NCBI RefSeq assembly: GCF_000378145.1 | Contig: NZ_KB899301.1 | Coordinates: 1-56,889 of the forward strand | Source: Saccharibacillus kuerlensis DSM 22868 | GTDB lineage: Bacteria > Bacillota > Bacilli > Paenibacillales > Paenibacillaceae | Direction: 5' to 3' | DNA length: 56,889 nt | Part shown: positions 1 to 8,638 of the stretch, piece after piece | Numbering within the stretch: the first letter of the stretch is position 1 | Layout of the letters: the number at the start of each line of letters is the position of its first letter | Made by a program: the position numbers and the translations under genes | The notes under the pieces: model-generated | The model's database searches: none | What the model saw: the letters and a program-made list of their open reading frames with translations, nothing else | Told to the model about the DNA's origin: nothing

Positions 1-205
1 TGGTTTTGTTCCAACGTCCGCGTTGGTCGGCAAAGCCTTCCCCCGTCTTACTTTTCTCAACCCACCGTTGAATCTGGGATTTATTTGCGATGTTCAGCTT
101 CTCCATGATTTGGGGATAGCTCCAGCCTTCTTCGGTTCTCAACCTCACGGCTTCCCGTTTGGTTTCTTCCTCGTATCGCTTGAACGTTTGTCCTTTTTTA
201 GCCAT
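1..205 (-). CDS. IS3-family transposase OrfA, N-terminal part
   Basis: Starts at ATG 203-205 behind GGAGGGG on the minus strand and runs off the window after 68 codons. It begins MAKKGQTFKRYEEETKREAV and continues with a helix-turn-helix segment containing SYPQIMEKLNIANKSQIQRW. This is the Tnp_IS3-like HTH that binds the element's terminal repeats. In the family, OrfA is made alone or fused to the DDE-catalytic OrfB by programmed -1 frameshifting; the shift site is not in view. Partial gene; identity rests on the HTH, the basic composition and the adjacent terminal repeat. Confidence 0.72.
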   Translation of the reverse strand, partial: MAKKGQTFKRYEEETKREAVRLRTEEGWSYPQIMEKLNIANKSQIQRWVEKSKTGEGFADQRGRWNKT

Positions 206-288
206 AAAAAATCCCCTCCGGTCTTCAGTGTTGATCTCATTTTACCATGAGGTCTTTTTTCACTGTCTACCTTGAGGGGATAATACCA
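1..288 (-). mobile_element. IS3-family insertion sequence, one end only (cut by window edge)
   Basis: The minus strand reads from an end beginning TGGTATTATCCCC at 288 into a short leader and then an OrfA-type transposase gene. IS3-family (IS150-like) elements have this layout: a terminal inverted repeat, a short promoter-containing leader, then orfA and orfB. The other end, orfB and any target duplication lie outside the window, so completeness cannot be judged. The end stops 56 bases beyond the stop codon of the msrC gene, so that gene is intact. Confidence 0.75.
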
Positions 289-343
289 CCGCCTCGGCGC
301 CGCAGGTGCTTTTTGGTTAGTCGGATGTACATTCTGCCTCTTC

Positions 344-823
344 TTACAGCTGAGCGACGAGAATTTCAGCAAACTGCTCTAGGAATTCACGGTCGGTCTC
401 ATCGAATCGAGCATGTTCTGGGCTGTCGATATCCAATACGCCGATCAGTTCGTCGTTTTTGACAAGTGGAACGACAATCTCACTGTTGGTAGCCGCATCG
501 CAGGCGATATGACCAGGGAACGCATGCACATCTTCGATAAGCTGTGTTTCGCGTGTCTGGGCAGCCGTACCGCAGACGCCTTTGCCGATTGGGATACGAA
601 TGCAGGCAGGCAGTCCCTGGAATGGGCCAAGAACCAACTCTTTGCCGTCATACAGGTAAAATCCGGACCAATTTGTATCGGGCAGGCACTGCGCAAGCAG
701 TGCCGAAGCGTTAGCAAGATTGGCGATTCTGTCGGGCTCGCCGTCGATCAGAGCTTTCAATTGGGAAAGCGCGGTTGCATAACGTTCTTCGCGCGTACCT
801 TCATAGCTTTTTGTTTCAAACAT
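344..823 (-). CDS. msrC: Free methionine-(R)-sulfoxide reductase (GAF-domain fRMsr)
   Basis: A 159-residue protein that is a single GAF domain, the usual size of fRMsr (E. coli MsrC/YebR, Bacillus YtsP). It reduces free L-methionine-(R)-S-oxide with electrons from thioredoxin in the cytoplasm. Visible family marks: NWSGFYLY near residue 52, GPFQGLPACIRI, GKGVCG and GHIACDAA, which supply the three conserved cysteines of the active site, and the closing VPLVKNDELIGVLDIDS. The start has AGGAGG 8 bases upstream. It is a single gene. It fits with the other oxidative-stress genes here (bacilliredoxin, SodA, PrxQ). Confidence 0.9.
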   Translation of the reverse strand: MFETKSYEGTREERYATALSQLKALIDGEPDRIANLANASALLAQCLPDTNWSGFYLYDGKELVLGPFQGLPACIRIPIGKGVCGTAAQTRETQLIEDVHAFPGHIACDAATNSEIVVPLVKNDELIGVLDIDSPEHARFDETDREFLEQFAEILVAQL

Positions 824-1135
824 GGGTATGAGCCTCCTATTCGCGGGGGAATTCGAAAAATATCGGTCGGGTTGAAAAACGAGTCAAAATCGAAGAAAAG
901 CGGCCCGAAATTTTTCTCCCAACCTCTGGTTCCAATGTCTGTCCAGTCTCTTAATTAAGGCCTTTTCCGAGAGAAATGTCAATGCATGCAGCGATTTCCG
1001 AGAGGTGTTTCCCTCGATAAAGCGACGGGTAATTAGTGGGTAACTCAAACGCTGCGTATTTTGCTTTGCCGAAATCTATAGTAGGATCGAAGCCACAGAA
1101 ATGCGACAGCCGTCACAGAATGGAGGAGAGGCGAT
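824..1135. other. Intergenic region between divergent msrC and wHTH gene
   Basis: About 310 bases separating divergently transcribed genes; it must contain both promoters. It is AT-rich near 860-960, but I see no clean -35/-10 pair, palindrome or structured leader, and no supported small gene. Confidence 0.5.
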
Positions 1136-1438
1136 ATGCAGGCCGCAACACAGAACTTATTCATACGGATTCACCTGCTGCATTATGCGGAGGAACAAGA
1201 TATTTCTATTCGCGAAGCGCTGCCCAAACTTGAGCGTGCCGGTTACCGGGTTGCAGACCGCGAGGTCAAGCAGGAACTGGAGCATTTGGCTGCCGAAAAT
1301 CTGCTTACCGCCCACGGGGAAGAGTATACGCTGACCGGAGCAGGGATCAACGAGCTGCGCAAGGTCCGCACTTCGCTCGGCAGTATGTGTTCGGAAGTAC
1401 TGACCGAAAGCCGGGCAGACAAAGCCGTTCGCGTCTGA
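1136..1438 (+). CDS. Small winged-helix-like protein, function unknown
   Basis: 100 residues, ATG 6 bases behind GGAGGAGAGG. The order helix (LFIRIHLLHYAEE), helix (REVKQELEHLAAENLL) and a short beta wing (AHGEEYTLTGAGINEL) is that of winged-helix DNA-binding domains such as PadR or MarR-type modules, but I do not recognise a specific family. It stands alone, is followed by a good terminator at 1517-1559, and is divergent from msrC. It may be a small transcription regulator; no target is evident. Confidence 0.6.
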   Translation: MQAATQNLFIRIHLLHYAEEQDISIREALPKLERAGYRVADREVKQELEHLAAENLLTAHGEEYTLTGAGINELRKVRTSLGSMCSEVLTESRADKAVRV

Positions 1439-1516
1439 ATGAACAAATAGCGGATCATGTACAAGATGGACACGAATCTTAACCGCAGGCAGTCAAAACG
1501 ATTGGCCGGCGGATAG

Positions 1517-1559
1517 ATCCCCGAAGCTGTATCCAAGGATACGGCTTCGGGGATTTTTG
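1517..1559 (+). terminator. Intrinsic terminator after wHTH gene
   Basis: Perfect 11-bp stem (1517-1527 with 1544-1554), an inner GTATCC/GGATAC stem, then TTTTT. Confidence 0.85.
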
Positions 1560-1580
1560 TGACCGGCATCGCCGGACGCT

Positions 1581-1610
1581 TTCTGACATGGTAAGTTCTG
1601 ACATGGTAAG
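1581..1610. repeat. Perfect 15-bp tandem duplication
   Basis: TTCTGACATGGTAAG occurs twice head to tail in the leader upstream of the MFS gene. No function is evident. Confidence 0.8.
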
Positions 1611-1713
1611 ATGGAAGAGATGCTGCCTAGCCTGCATCTACAGGGCCGAATTATGCAGCTATTTTGGACGGAACGCTTTCGGGCGCTTTACGTGACGGGG
1701 GGACTTGAAAGAA

Positions 1714-3231
1714 GTGGGACGAGTGCAAGACAAACGAAAGTATGTACTGGCCGGTCTGATGCTGTCCACTTTTTTGGCGGCAGTCGAGGGAACGGTGATC
1801 AGCCCGGCAACGCCGTCGATCGTAGGCGAATTTGAAGCGGCTTCGCTGATGAGCTGGGTATTCGCCGCTTATCTGCTGACGATGGCCGTGACGACACCGA
1901 TCTTCGGCAAGCTCAGCGACCTTTTTGGACGCAAGCCCGTTTTCCTAATCGGCTGTGTGCTCTTCATTATCGGTTCGGCGCTGTGCGGATTTGCCGGCGG
2001 CATGGAGCAGCTGATTGCTTTTCGTGCCCTGCAGGGTATTGGAGCCGGAGCCGTTATCCCGGTCACGTATACGATTGTAGGCGATCTGTACAAGATGGAA
2101 GAGCGCGGCAAAGTGCAGGGTATGATCAGCTCGGTATGGGGAATCGCTTCGCTCGTCGGACCTCTGCTGGGCGGTTATTTGGTCGATACATTTTCCTGGC
2201 GCTGGATCTTCGGAATCAATGTGCCGTTCGGCCTGCTGGCCGTACTGTTTATTATGCTGTTTCTCAAAGAAGAGCGGACTCGCCGGAAAGCGCAGATCGA
2301 CTGGGCTGGAGCGGCGACTTTCTCGATCGGGATGACGGCACTGCTGCTTGCATTGACTTCAGGCGGGCAAAACGCTTCCTGGGGTTCGCAGCTCATTATC
2401 GGTCTGCTTGCGGGCTCGGTGGGGATGCTGGTGCTCTTCGTCTGGATCGAAAGCCGGGTGTCGGAGCCGCTGGTTCCACTGAAGCTGTTCCGTATTCGCG
2501 ACATTACGTTTTCCAGTATCGCGGCGATCTTTGTCAGCACACTGCTGATCGGTCTTACGACGTATATTCCGCTGTGGGTACAGGGCGTGCAGCAGGGCAG
2601 CGCTGTTCTGTCGGGACTGCTGCTCGCGCCGATGTCTTTCAGCTGGATTGCCGGTTCGTTTATCGGCGGACGAATGATTGCCAAGAACGGAGCACGAGGC
2701 GCGGCGGTTATCGGTTTGACGGCGCTGGTGGCGGGCATTGCAGGAGTAACGATGATCGGAGGCGGCTCGCCAGGCTATGTGCTTCCGCTGCTGATGCTCG
2801 TACTCGGTCTCGGATTCGGGATGTCGCTCACCGTGTTTACGATCATCGCACAGTCTTCGGTCGGCTATTCGCTCCGGGGTGCTTCGACAGCACTGAACAC
2901 CTTCCTGCGTACGCTCGGACAGACGCTGGGCGTTGCTTTCTTCGGAACGCTTCTGAATGCTTCCCTCTTGTCGGGAACGGGGGCCGCAGGTGCCCAGGGC
3001 GTTACTGAATCTGATATCAACACGCTGCTGTCGGAACATGGCCGTGCCGAACTGACGCCGGATAAGCTGGCAAGCCTATCCGGGATTCTGGAAGGCGGTC
3101 TGCATGGATTGTTTGTCGTTATGCTGATTCTGACCGTGCTGGGTCTGCTGGCGGTACTGCCGCTGAGCAAGCGTCCTCCGGCACCGCAGGAAGAGCCGGG
3201 GGAACCGACTCAGGGACAGCATGCAGACTGA
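1714..3231 (+). CDS. MFS multidrug exporter, DHA2 (EmrB/QacA) family, 14 TM
   Basis: About 505 residues, the normal length for 14-TM DHA2 proton-coupled drug exporters. Motif A appears as FGKLSDLFGRKP near residue 70, the antiporter motif C region as SLVGPLLGGYL near residue 150, and RALQGIGAGAV in TM4. The C-terminus is a short charged tail. The frame is open from TTG 1705, but GGGGGG at 1697-1702 is only 2 bases from that codon, so GTG 1714 (spacing 11) is preferred; GTG 1723 is also possible. A MarR repressor gene lies convergent downstream, a common partner for such pumps, although no shared operator can be seen. Substrate unknown. Confidence 0.85.
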   Translation: MGRVQDKRKYVLAGLMLSTFLAAVEGTVISPATPSIVGEFEAASLMSWVFAAYLLTMAVTTPIFGKLSDLFGRKPVFLIGCVLFIIGSALCGFAGGMEQLIAFRALQGIGAGAVIPVTYTIVGDLYKMEERGKVQGMISSVWGIASLVGPLLGGYLVDTFSWRWIFGINVPFGLLAVLFIMLFLKEERTRRKAQIDWAGAATFSIGMTALLLALTSGGQNASWGSQLIIGLLAGSVGMLVLFVWIESRVSEPLVPLKLFRIRDITFSSIAAIFVSTLLIGLTTYIPLWVQGVQQGSAVLSGLLLAPMSFSWIAGSFIGGRMIAKNGARGAAVIGLTALVAGIAGVTMIGGGSPGYVLPLLMLVLGLGFGMSLTVFTIIAQSSVGYSLRGASTALNTFLRTLGQTLGVAFFGTLLNASLLSGTGAAGAQGVTESDINTLLSEHGRAELTPDKLASLSGILEGGLHGLFVVMLILTVLGLLAVLPLSKRPPAPQEEPGEPTQGQHAD

Positions 3232-3310
3232 GGCTGGCAAGAGCTGTAGAGCATTCATACTGATACAGATCGAAGAGCCTCGGTACTTTTGGTTGAAAAG
3301 GATATAAGCC

Positions 3311-3367
3311 TGTATTCTGTATTCAATTCTGTATTCAATTCCGTATTCAAATTCCGTATTCAAATCA
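3311..3367. repeat. Imperfect 12-13 bp tandem repeat (TGTATTCAATTC)
   Basis: Four to five copies of a TGTATTCAATTC/CGTATTCAAATTC unit just before the shared terminator. It looks like replication slippage; no coding or operator role is evident. Confidence 0.75.
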
Positions 3368-3382
3368 GGCGACGATAAATTC

Positions 3383-3427
3383 AAAAAGACGACTTCCCGC
3401 TTTGAAAGCAGGGTAGTCGTCTTTTTG
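3383..3427. terminator. Bidirectional terminator between MFS and marR
   Basis: AAAAAGACGAC (3383-3393) pairs with GTCGTCTTTTT (3416-3426), with A and T tracts on both sides, placed between convergent genes. Confidence 0.85.
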
Positions 3428-3483
3428 CTTTGCTGCCGCGGGAATCCAAAACTTGTTCAATCCTGCTTATCGCCTACGACTAC

Positions 3484-3951
3484 CTACTTGCGTGCCAACG
3501 GAGAAAGCTTTGCCGCCTCCATGCCCATTTTTTTGAGCAGCAGAATCAGTTGAAGCTTCTCTTCCTCTTCAAGACCGCTGAGTGCATCAGTGAGGCGTTC
3601 CGCATAATGGGGATAGACTTCGTCCATCAGACTTCTGCCTTTTTCCGTTAGTTCCGCATAAATGACGCGCCGATCGGTTGGACAGGGGCGGCGAGCCAGC
3701 AGACCGTGGTGTTCCAATTTATCGATGACATAAGTGACGTTGCCGCTCTGCAGCAGAAGCTTGGCTCCAATCTGCTGAATCGGCTGTTGGCCTTTGAAAT
3801 AGAGAACTTCGAGAACGGCAAATGCCGTGGGATTAAAGCCTTGAATTTTGCTTCCGCCAACTGCATGTTCGTTGACACTCTTGAACGATTTGGCAAACAC
3901 CCGGTACAGATGCATCGACAGTTCGGTATCTCGTGCCTGGGAATGAATCAT
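3484..3951 (-). CDS. MarR-family transcriptional regulator
   Basis: 155 residues with the MarR layout: N-terminal dimer helices, a winged HTH around residues 50-100 (PIQQIGAKLLLQSGNVTYVIDKL as two adjoining helices), the wing motif CPTDRRVIYAELTEKG, then C-terminal dimer helices. The LLLQSGNVTYVIDKLE recognition region resembles the Bacillus YusO/MhqR branch, which senses quinones or other electrophiles; that is only a resemblance. Cys at about residue 90 lies just before DRR. Convergent with the DHA2 exporter and ending at a shared terminator. Its own promoter must lie in 3952-4400. Confidence 0.9.
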   Translation of the reverse strand: MIHSQARDTELSMHLYRVFAKSFKSVNEHAVGGSKIQGFNPTAFAVLEVLYFKGQQPIQQIGAKLLLQSGNVTYVIDKLEHHGLLARRPCPTDRRVIYAELTEKGRSLMDEVYPHYAERLTDALSGLEEEEKLQLILLLKKMGMEAAKLSPLARK

Positions 3952-4405
3952 TACGCTTCCGCCCTTTCGAATTTGGGTAGATGAACTACATTTATCTTAA
4001 TTCAGCGCTGTTAATCGGAACATGTCATTTGTCACAGCTTTGCATTTTAACTATTAAAATTTTACGTTTTCGCGGAAGATTCAAATTTGAAGTGACCAGG
4101 TGGACCAGGAAGAGTTGGCGAAAAGGAACCCAAAGCCTCAAATAGACGTATTATGGCGTGTACGCAAGCCAATACTCGACATCGTATTTTACGTTCAACA
4201 GCTTCATTCGAATTTGAAAACCGGACTGGGCGTTGAAAGAATTTTCTATTTTAAAAAGATGATGAGTTTGCATACAAGCATTTAGAATGCAGAACCTAGA
4301 GTGCAGGACCAAATTATTGACTCGTTCGAATAGAAGTTTTTTTCTATGTTCTGTTCTGATCCAGTTTTTGCTCGGATATTTTCATTGTATGGAAAGAGGA
4401 GATGA
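3952..4405. other. AT-rich intergenic region, divergent marR / ecsA
   Basis: About 450 bases holding the promoters of marR (leftward) and ecsA (rightward). A GTG-started 61-codon frame at 4100-4285 has no ribosome site and ordinary composition, so it is not called. No palindrome or structured leader was recognised. Confidence 0.5.
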
Positions 4406-5143
4406 ATGATGCAGAACAAAGAAGAGTCTCAAAATGGGAAACCTGAAATCGTTCTAAATGTCCGTATTGAAGAAGCAGGCTATTCGGTGGGCGACGGGCA
4501 GATACGGGACATTGAATTTGACGTATGCCGCGGAGAATTGGTCGGATTGATCGGGCCTAACGGCGCAGGGAAAAGTACAACGATCAAAGCGATTCTGAAG
4601 CTGATTCCGCATGTGAAAGGCGATATCGTACTGGGAGGATCGGGTACGTATGCCTACGTGCCGGAGCAGCCGCTTTACTATGACACGCTGACGCTGTGGG
4701 AACATCTGGCTCTGGCGGGAGCTGCTTATGGCATGGAAGAAAAAGAGTTTGAGCGAAGTGCAAACGGGCTGCTGGAGCGCTTTCGGATGACCGATGCCCG
4801 CGATAAGCTGCCCGGCGGAATGTCGAAGGGTATGAAACAGAAGATGATGCTGATGCTCGGATTTCTGCTTAAGCCCGATGTCTATATTGTAGATGAGCCG
4901 TTCATCGGACTCGATCCGCGGGCAACCCGGGATTTCCTACGGCTGTTGGAAGAGGAGAGGCAGCGCGGAGCGGGTGTGCTGATGTGTACCCACGTGCTTG
5001 ATACGGCGGAAAAGATCTGCGATTATTTCGTGCTGCTCTCGAACGGCGAGACCGCGGCACAAGGGAACATGACGCAGATCCGCGAAGCAAGCGGCCTTAG
5101 TGAAGGCGACTTGTTCGACTGCTTCGAGGCACTGACTGTATGA
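4406..5143 (+). CDS. ecsA: ABC transporter ATP-binding protein EcsA
   Basis: 245 residues, a single ABC ATPase domain. Walker A GPNGAGKST near residue 53, Q-loop region YVPEQPLYYD, signature LPGGMSKGMKQK (a degenerate LSGG, as in EcsA), Walker B VYIVDEPFIGLDP and switch His in CTHVLD. Start ATG 4406 follows AGAGGAG; ATG 4409 is an in-frame alternative. The 4-base ATGA overlap with the next gene shows translational coupling. In Bacillus, EcsAB affects exoprotein secretion, regulated membrane proteolysis and competence; the transported substrate is not known here. Confidence 0.88.
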   Translation: MMQNKEESQNGKPEIVLNVRIEEAGYSVGDGQIRDIEFDVCRGELVGLIGPNGAGKSTTIKAILKLIPHVKGDIVLGGSGTYAYVPEQPLYYDTLTLWEHLALAGAAYGMEEKEFERSANGLLERFRMTDARDKLPGGMSKGMKQKMMLMLGFLLKPDVYIVDEPFIGLDPRATRDFLRLLEEERQRGAGVLMCTHVLDTAEKICDYFVLLSNGETAAQGNMTQIREASGLSEGDLFDCFEALTV

Positions 5144-6420
5144 GGGACAGCAAATCTGAACCTAGAATACATAAGTTTGCAGGATTGGCTGAACCCGCAG
5201 CATTGTTCTGGCGGCGGCTGCATGATTACCTCAATTGGGAACGAAAAAATCTGAGACTGGTCATCGACTGGATCGTGGCGCTGTATATTATCGTTCCGTT
5301 TGGACTGCTCGCCGGACGCTATTATTACGGTTTCTGGCACGGAGAAATTCCTATAGTCATGCAAAATCTGCCGCTGATTGTACTTCTGCTGCTTCCGCTG
5401 CTGAGCGCTCTGGCTTCCCGCCCTATTCTGCTGCTCAATCCGGCCGACGCGGTGTTCCTCCGACAGCGTCCGGGCTGGCTGAGGAATGTGATTTCCCGGG
5501 CAGCCGTTATGTTCACGGTATTTCAAGGCGCCAAAGCAGCGCTGATCATGGCGCTGCTGCTGCCGTTTCTGCGGGAGCTGTATCTGCTCCCATGGGGCGG
5601 CGTCGCCGCCCTGTACCTGGCGGTCTGGGCGCTGCATCTGGCAGCGGGGATGACTGCGCATTTCGCCGGTATATTCCGGCGGGAGCGCCTGAAAGGGAGC
5701 GCGGCCCTGGCGGCGCTGCTCGCCATATCGGCGCTCTTTCTCTGGGCGGCCGTCTCCGGAACGGCCGCGAGTCTGGCCGCCGCCGCGGTGCTCGGCGCGG
5801 CGGCAGGAATTATGATGCAAAGGCGCGTGGCGCTGTCGCATCATTTTGAGGAAAGCGCCGCCGCCGATGTGGCGGTGCGCTTGCGGTTCGCGGCGCTGCT
5901 GCTGGCGCGCGCAGTGGAGCGGCCGCAGCCGCCCAAGCGCAGGTCGCTGCTGCTGCGCCGCTCGGGACCGCTGCTGCCGCGCTTCGCCGGCAGCTGGCGC
6001 ACGCGGCAGATCGCCGACGCCGCGCTCAAAAGTTCGCTGCGCGAGAACGGCTACGCGGCAATGTATCTGCGCTTTGCGGTCATCAGCGTAGCAGGAGTCG
6101 CTGTCGGGCCGATCTGGGTCGGCTGGGTTGTAACACCGCTGATCCTTCTTCTGTTCTCCATGTGGCTGCGAGGACTCTGGCTGCGCTTCATCGATCATGC
6201 TTTTCCGCCGGTTGCCTCCCTGGACCGAGGGATTGCCGATTCCGCCTGCGCACCGGCGGTCGGTATTCAGATGCTGCCGCTGGCTTTTGCCCTGACGGCC
6301 TGTCTGGGCGTTAAAGTGTTCGGAGCCTGGTGGGGAGCTCTGGTATTTGGCCTGCCAGGCGCTGCGGTCGGCGTGCTGCTGGCGTTTACTTTATCTATAT
6401 TCTGGCATAAAAAAGAATGA
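5140..6420 (+). CDS. ecsB: ABC transporter permease EcsB
   Basis: 426 residues, the EcsB size, with N-terminal HDYLNWERKNLRLVIDW, then strongly hydrophobic segments in the first 220 residues, a basic alanine/arginine/leucine-rich cytoplasmic stretch around 240-300, and four more hydrophobic segments to the C-terminus. The middle third (about 5560-6030) is noticeably more GC-rich than the flanks and Ala/Leu/Arg-heavy. The start overlaps the stop of ecsA, so the two subunits are made together. The long opposite-strand open frame here is a composition artefact. Confidence 0.85.
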   Translation: MRDSKSEPRIHKFAGLAEPAALFWRRLHDYLNWERKNLRLVIDWIVALYIIVPFGLLAGRYYYGFWHGEIPIVMQNLPLIVLLLLPLLSALASRPILLLNPADAVFLRQRPGWLRNVISRAAVMFTVFQGAKAALIMALLLPFLRELYLLPWGGVAALYLAVWALHLAAGMTAHFAGIFRRERLKGSAALAALLAISALFLWAAVSGTAASLAAAAVLGAAAGIMMQRRVALSHHFEESAAADVAVRLRFAALLLARAVERPQPPKRRSLLLRRSGPLLPRFAGSWRTRQIADAALKSSLRENGYAAMYLRFAVISVAGVAVGPIWVGWVVTPLILLLFSMWLRGLWLRFIDHAFPPVASLDRGIADSACAPAVGIQMLPLAFALTACLGVKVFGAWWGALVFGLPGAAVGVLLAFTLSIFWHKKE

Positions 6421-6473
6421 ACGGCAGGTTCAGCGCGTCGGGATCTTCGGCTTATCTGTTCGTCGCACCTATT

Positions 6474-6610
6474 CAGCCTACCTGCCTACCCGCTCTACCT
6501 ATCTATCCGGCCTATCTGCTTTACCTGTCTATCTGCTTTACCTGTCTATCTGCTTTACCTATCTACCTGGCCTACCTGCCTATCTATCCGTTCTACCTAC
6601 CTGATCTATA
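6474..6610. repeat. Degenerate CTAYCTG-type short tandem repeat
   Basis: A pyrimidine-rich run of units such as CTACCTGC, CTATCTGCTTTACCTGT and CTATCTATCCG repeated for about 135 bases right after ecsB. TTTACCTGTCTATCTGC occurs twice in tandem. Open frames through it encode only Leu/Tyr/Pro-rich low complexity and lack ribosome sites. Confidence 0.8.
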
Positions 6611-6633
6611 CTTATCCAACTCAAAATAGAAAA

Positions 6634-6668
6634 CAGGGCTGCGTCTTAACGACGCAGCCCTGTTCGTT
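6634..6668 (+). terminator. Hairpin terminator after ecsAB
   Basis: Perfect 12-bp stem CAGGGCTGCGTC/GACGCAGCCCTG with a 5-base loop and a weak TTCGTTTA tail. Confidence 0.7.
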
Positions 6669-6725
6669 TATCGGGTAAGTTTCTTTCATTCATCTAAAAG
6701 CATGTCTATTCTGCCTTATTCTATG

Positions 6726-6916
6726 TTTTAACGAATCCAGGTATCCCTATTTAATGATTTTCGGGCTTTTTGAGAATTTAACGAATTCTCATATCCTTAT
6801 TTGCGGCAATTGGCTCGGTTTCAGTCTGATTAGGGACAAATAGCGTTATCACGATTCTTTAGAATCCATAAGAGCGGTTTGGAGAGCGAATAGTGTTATC
6901 AGGATTCGTTAAAATC
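6726..6916. repeat. Four copies of a ~29-bp motif, two direct and two inverted
   Basis: The motif TTTAACGAATCC-nnn-TATCC-CTATTT appears forward at 6726-6753 and 6777-6805 and, reverse-complemented, at about 6834-6867 and 6886-6916. The outward mirror arrangement could fold into a long stem in RNA or single-stranded DNA. It sits between the ecsB terminator and the 17-bp array; no gene is in this stretch. Confidence 0.7.
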
Positions 6917-6919
6917 AGG

Positions 6920-7072
6920 CTGCCGAGCAAGTAAGACTGCCGAGCAAGTAAGACTGCCGAGCAAGTAAGACTGCCGAGAACGTTAGACTGTCGAGAACGT
7001 TAGACTGCCGAGAACGTTAGACTGCCGAGAACGACAGACTGCCTAGAACGACAGACTGTCCAGAAAGTCGGA
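6920..7072. repeat. Nine-copy 17-bp tandem repeat
   Basis: Unit CTGCCGAGAACGTTAGA, nine consecutive copies with an ordered drift: the first three carry GCAAGTA, the next three AACGTTA, the last three AACGACA or AAAGTCG. It ends about 50 bases from the 3' end of the leftward flavoprotein gene. Confidence 0.9.
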
Positions 7073-7123
7073 TTCTCCATAGAGACTCATCTCTCAATCG
7101 CTGCAGAAGCTAATCTCTCAAAC

Positions 7124-8401
7124 TTATCCCCGCAGCGCAATCGCACGCTCTGCAGCGCTCGTCCCAGCTGCATGGCCGGTAGAGAAAGCGGCTGTAATAT
7201 TGTAACCGCCGGTGTAGCCGTGAATATCGAGCAGTTCGCCGCAGAAATACAGACCTTCGGTCAGCTTGGATTCCAGTGTAGACGGATCAACTTCTTTCAG
7301 ATGAACACCGCCGCCCGTAACGAAAGCATCTTCGATCGACAGCGTACCGTTGACCGGGATTGGGAATGCTTTGATCAGCTTCGCAAGTTCGGTCCACTTG
7401 GCTTTCGGAATGTTGTCGTGTGTCAGCATGTCGTCCAGTTCTGCGCGGATCAGCAGCAGCGGGATCAACTTCTCCGGCACCGCATTTTTGAGTACGTTCT
7501 TAATCGCCTTCTTCGGTTCAGCGGCTGTCAGATTCAGCGTTTCCCGATAGACGTCGTCGGCGCTTCGATCCGGCATCAGGTCTACCGTAACTCGTACGGT
7601 ACCGCCGGCCTGTTTGTCCAACTCCTTGACGACATATTGGCTGCATCTCAGCGCTGCCGGACCCGACAGGCCAAAGTGCGTGAACAGCATATCGCCGACA
7701 TGGGTCACAAGCTTCTTGCCCTTGGCATTCCAGACGGTCAGTTCGATATCTCGCAGAGACAAGCCCTGCAGTTCCTTGCTCTGGATAAAAGCAGCGCCCG
7801 ATGTCAGCGGCACTTCGGTCGGGAACAGCTTGGTAATCGTATGTCCGGCTTCTTCTGCCCACGGATAGCCGTCCCCGGTCGATCCGGTCTTGGGAACGGA
7901 CTTGCCGCCGACGGCCGCGATGACGCAGGAAGCGGAAATCTCTTTGCCGTCTTTCAGTCGAACGCCCGCTGCCTGTCCGTCATGATACAGAATGCGTTCT
8001 ACCGGCGTGTTGATCCGTACTTCAACGCCGAGCGAACGAACCCGTCCGACCAGAGCGTCTACTACCGTTTTGGCCTTGTCGCTGACCGGAAACATCCGTC
8101 CGTTGTCTTCTTCTTTGAGTTGAATACCGAGTCCTTCAAAGAACGCGATAATATCGCGGCTGCCGAACTGCGACAGCGCACTATAGAGAAACCGGCCGTT
8201 GCCGGGAATCCATTTGATCAGTTCGTCGAACTCTTTGTTATTCGTTACGTTGCAGCGTCCTCCGCCGGAAATGCCCAGCTTGCGCCCCAATTTGTCTCCC
8301 TTGTCGAGCAGCAGTACTTTCGCTCCGCGCTCGCCGGCCGCTGCTGCGGCCATTAGCCCGGCGGATCCTCCACCGATCACAATCACTTCATAATCCAACA
8401 T
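7124..8401 (-). CDS. NAD(P)/FAD-dependent oxidoreductase, HI0933 (BaiN/RdsA) family
   Basis: 425 residues. N-terminal dinucleotide-binding fold [17 protein letters not shown], then [22 protein letters not shown], the hallmark of HI0933-like flavoproteins, and a C-terminal second FAD contact [19 protein letters not shown] with [19 protein letters not shown]. Members are cytoplasmic flavoproteins; few have known substrates (BaiN acts on bile-acid intermediates, RdsA on others), so the reaction here is unassigned. AAGGAAAAGGAC precedes the ATG. It is a single gene between repeat-rich DNA and a divergent bacilliredoxin gene. Confidence 0.85.
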   Translation of the reverse strand: MLDYEVIVIGGGSAGLMAAAAAGERGAKVLLLDKGDKLGRKLGISGGGRCNVTNNKEFDELIKWIPGNGRFLYSALSQFGSRDIIAFFEGLGIQLKEEDNGRMFPVSDKAKTVVDALVGRVRSLGVEVRINTPVERILYHDGQAAGVRLKDGKEISASCVIAAVGGKSVPKTGSTGDGYPWAEEAGHTITKLFPTEVPLTSGAAFIQSKELQGLSLRDIELTVWNAKGKKLVTHVGDMLFTHFGLSGPAALRCSQYVVKELDKQAGGTVRVTVDLMPDRSADDVYRETLNLTAAEPKKAIKNVLKNAVPEKLIPLLLIRAELDDMLTHDNIPKAKWTELAKLIKAFPIPVNGTLSIEDAFVTGGGVHLKEVDPSTLESKLTEGLYFCGELLDIHGYTGGYNITAAFSTGHAAGTSAAERAIALRG

Positions 8402-8638
8402 TCATCGTCCTTTTCCTTGTTAATCGATTTTCTCCATGATAGCACAAAAAGTGCGCAGAAATGGCTCTGTTCCGCTGGAAAAGCGATACGATTTTGGAAA
8501 TGGAAACAGAGACGGAATTTCGTCTTTATATGGACAAAAGGCGAAATCGTTCAGGCGGAAGATGGGATCACGGCTTTCCTTTCGTTAGGAAGCACGTTAT
8601 AATAAAGGAACATTAACGTTTTGAAGGAGTGAATCGAC

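Noticed and set aside
4100-4285. 61-codon GTG frame in the marR-ecsA interval
   Set aside because: No ribosome site, composition like the flanking non-coding DNA, overlaps the probable promoter region.
6417-6629. Leu/Tyr/Pro-rich open frames after ecsB
   Set aside because: Arise only from the CTAYCTG short repeat; no ribosome site.
6920-7072. CRISPR array
   Set aside because: The 17-bp units are contiguous with no spacers; the 62-bp hemL-derived array and other repeats likewise lack spacers, and no cas genes are present.
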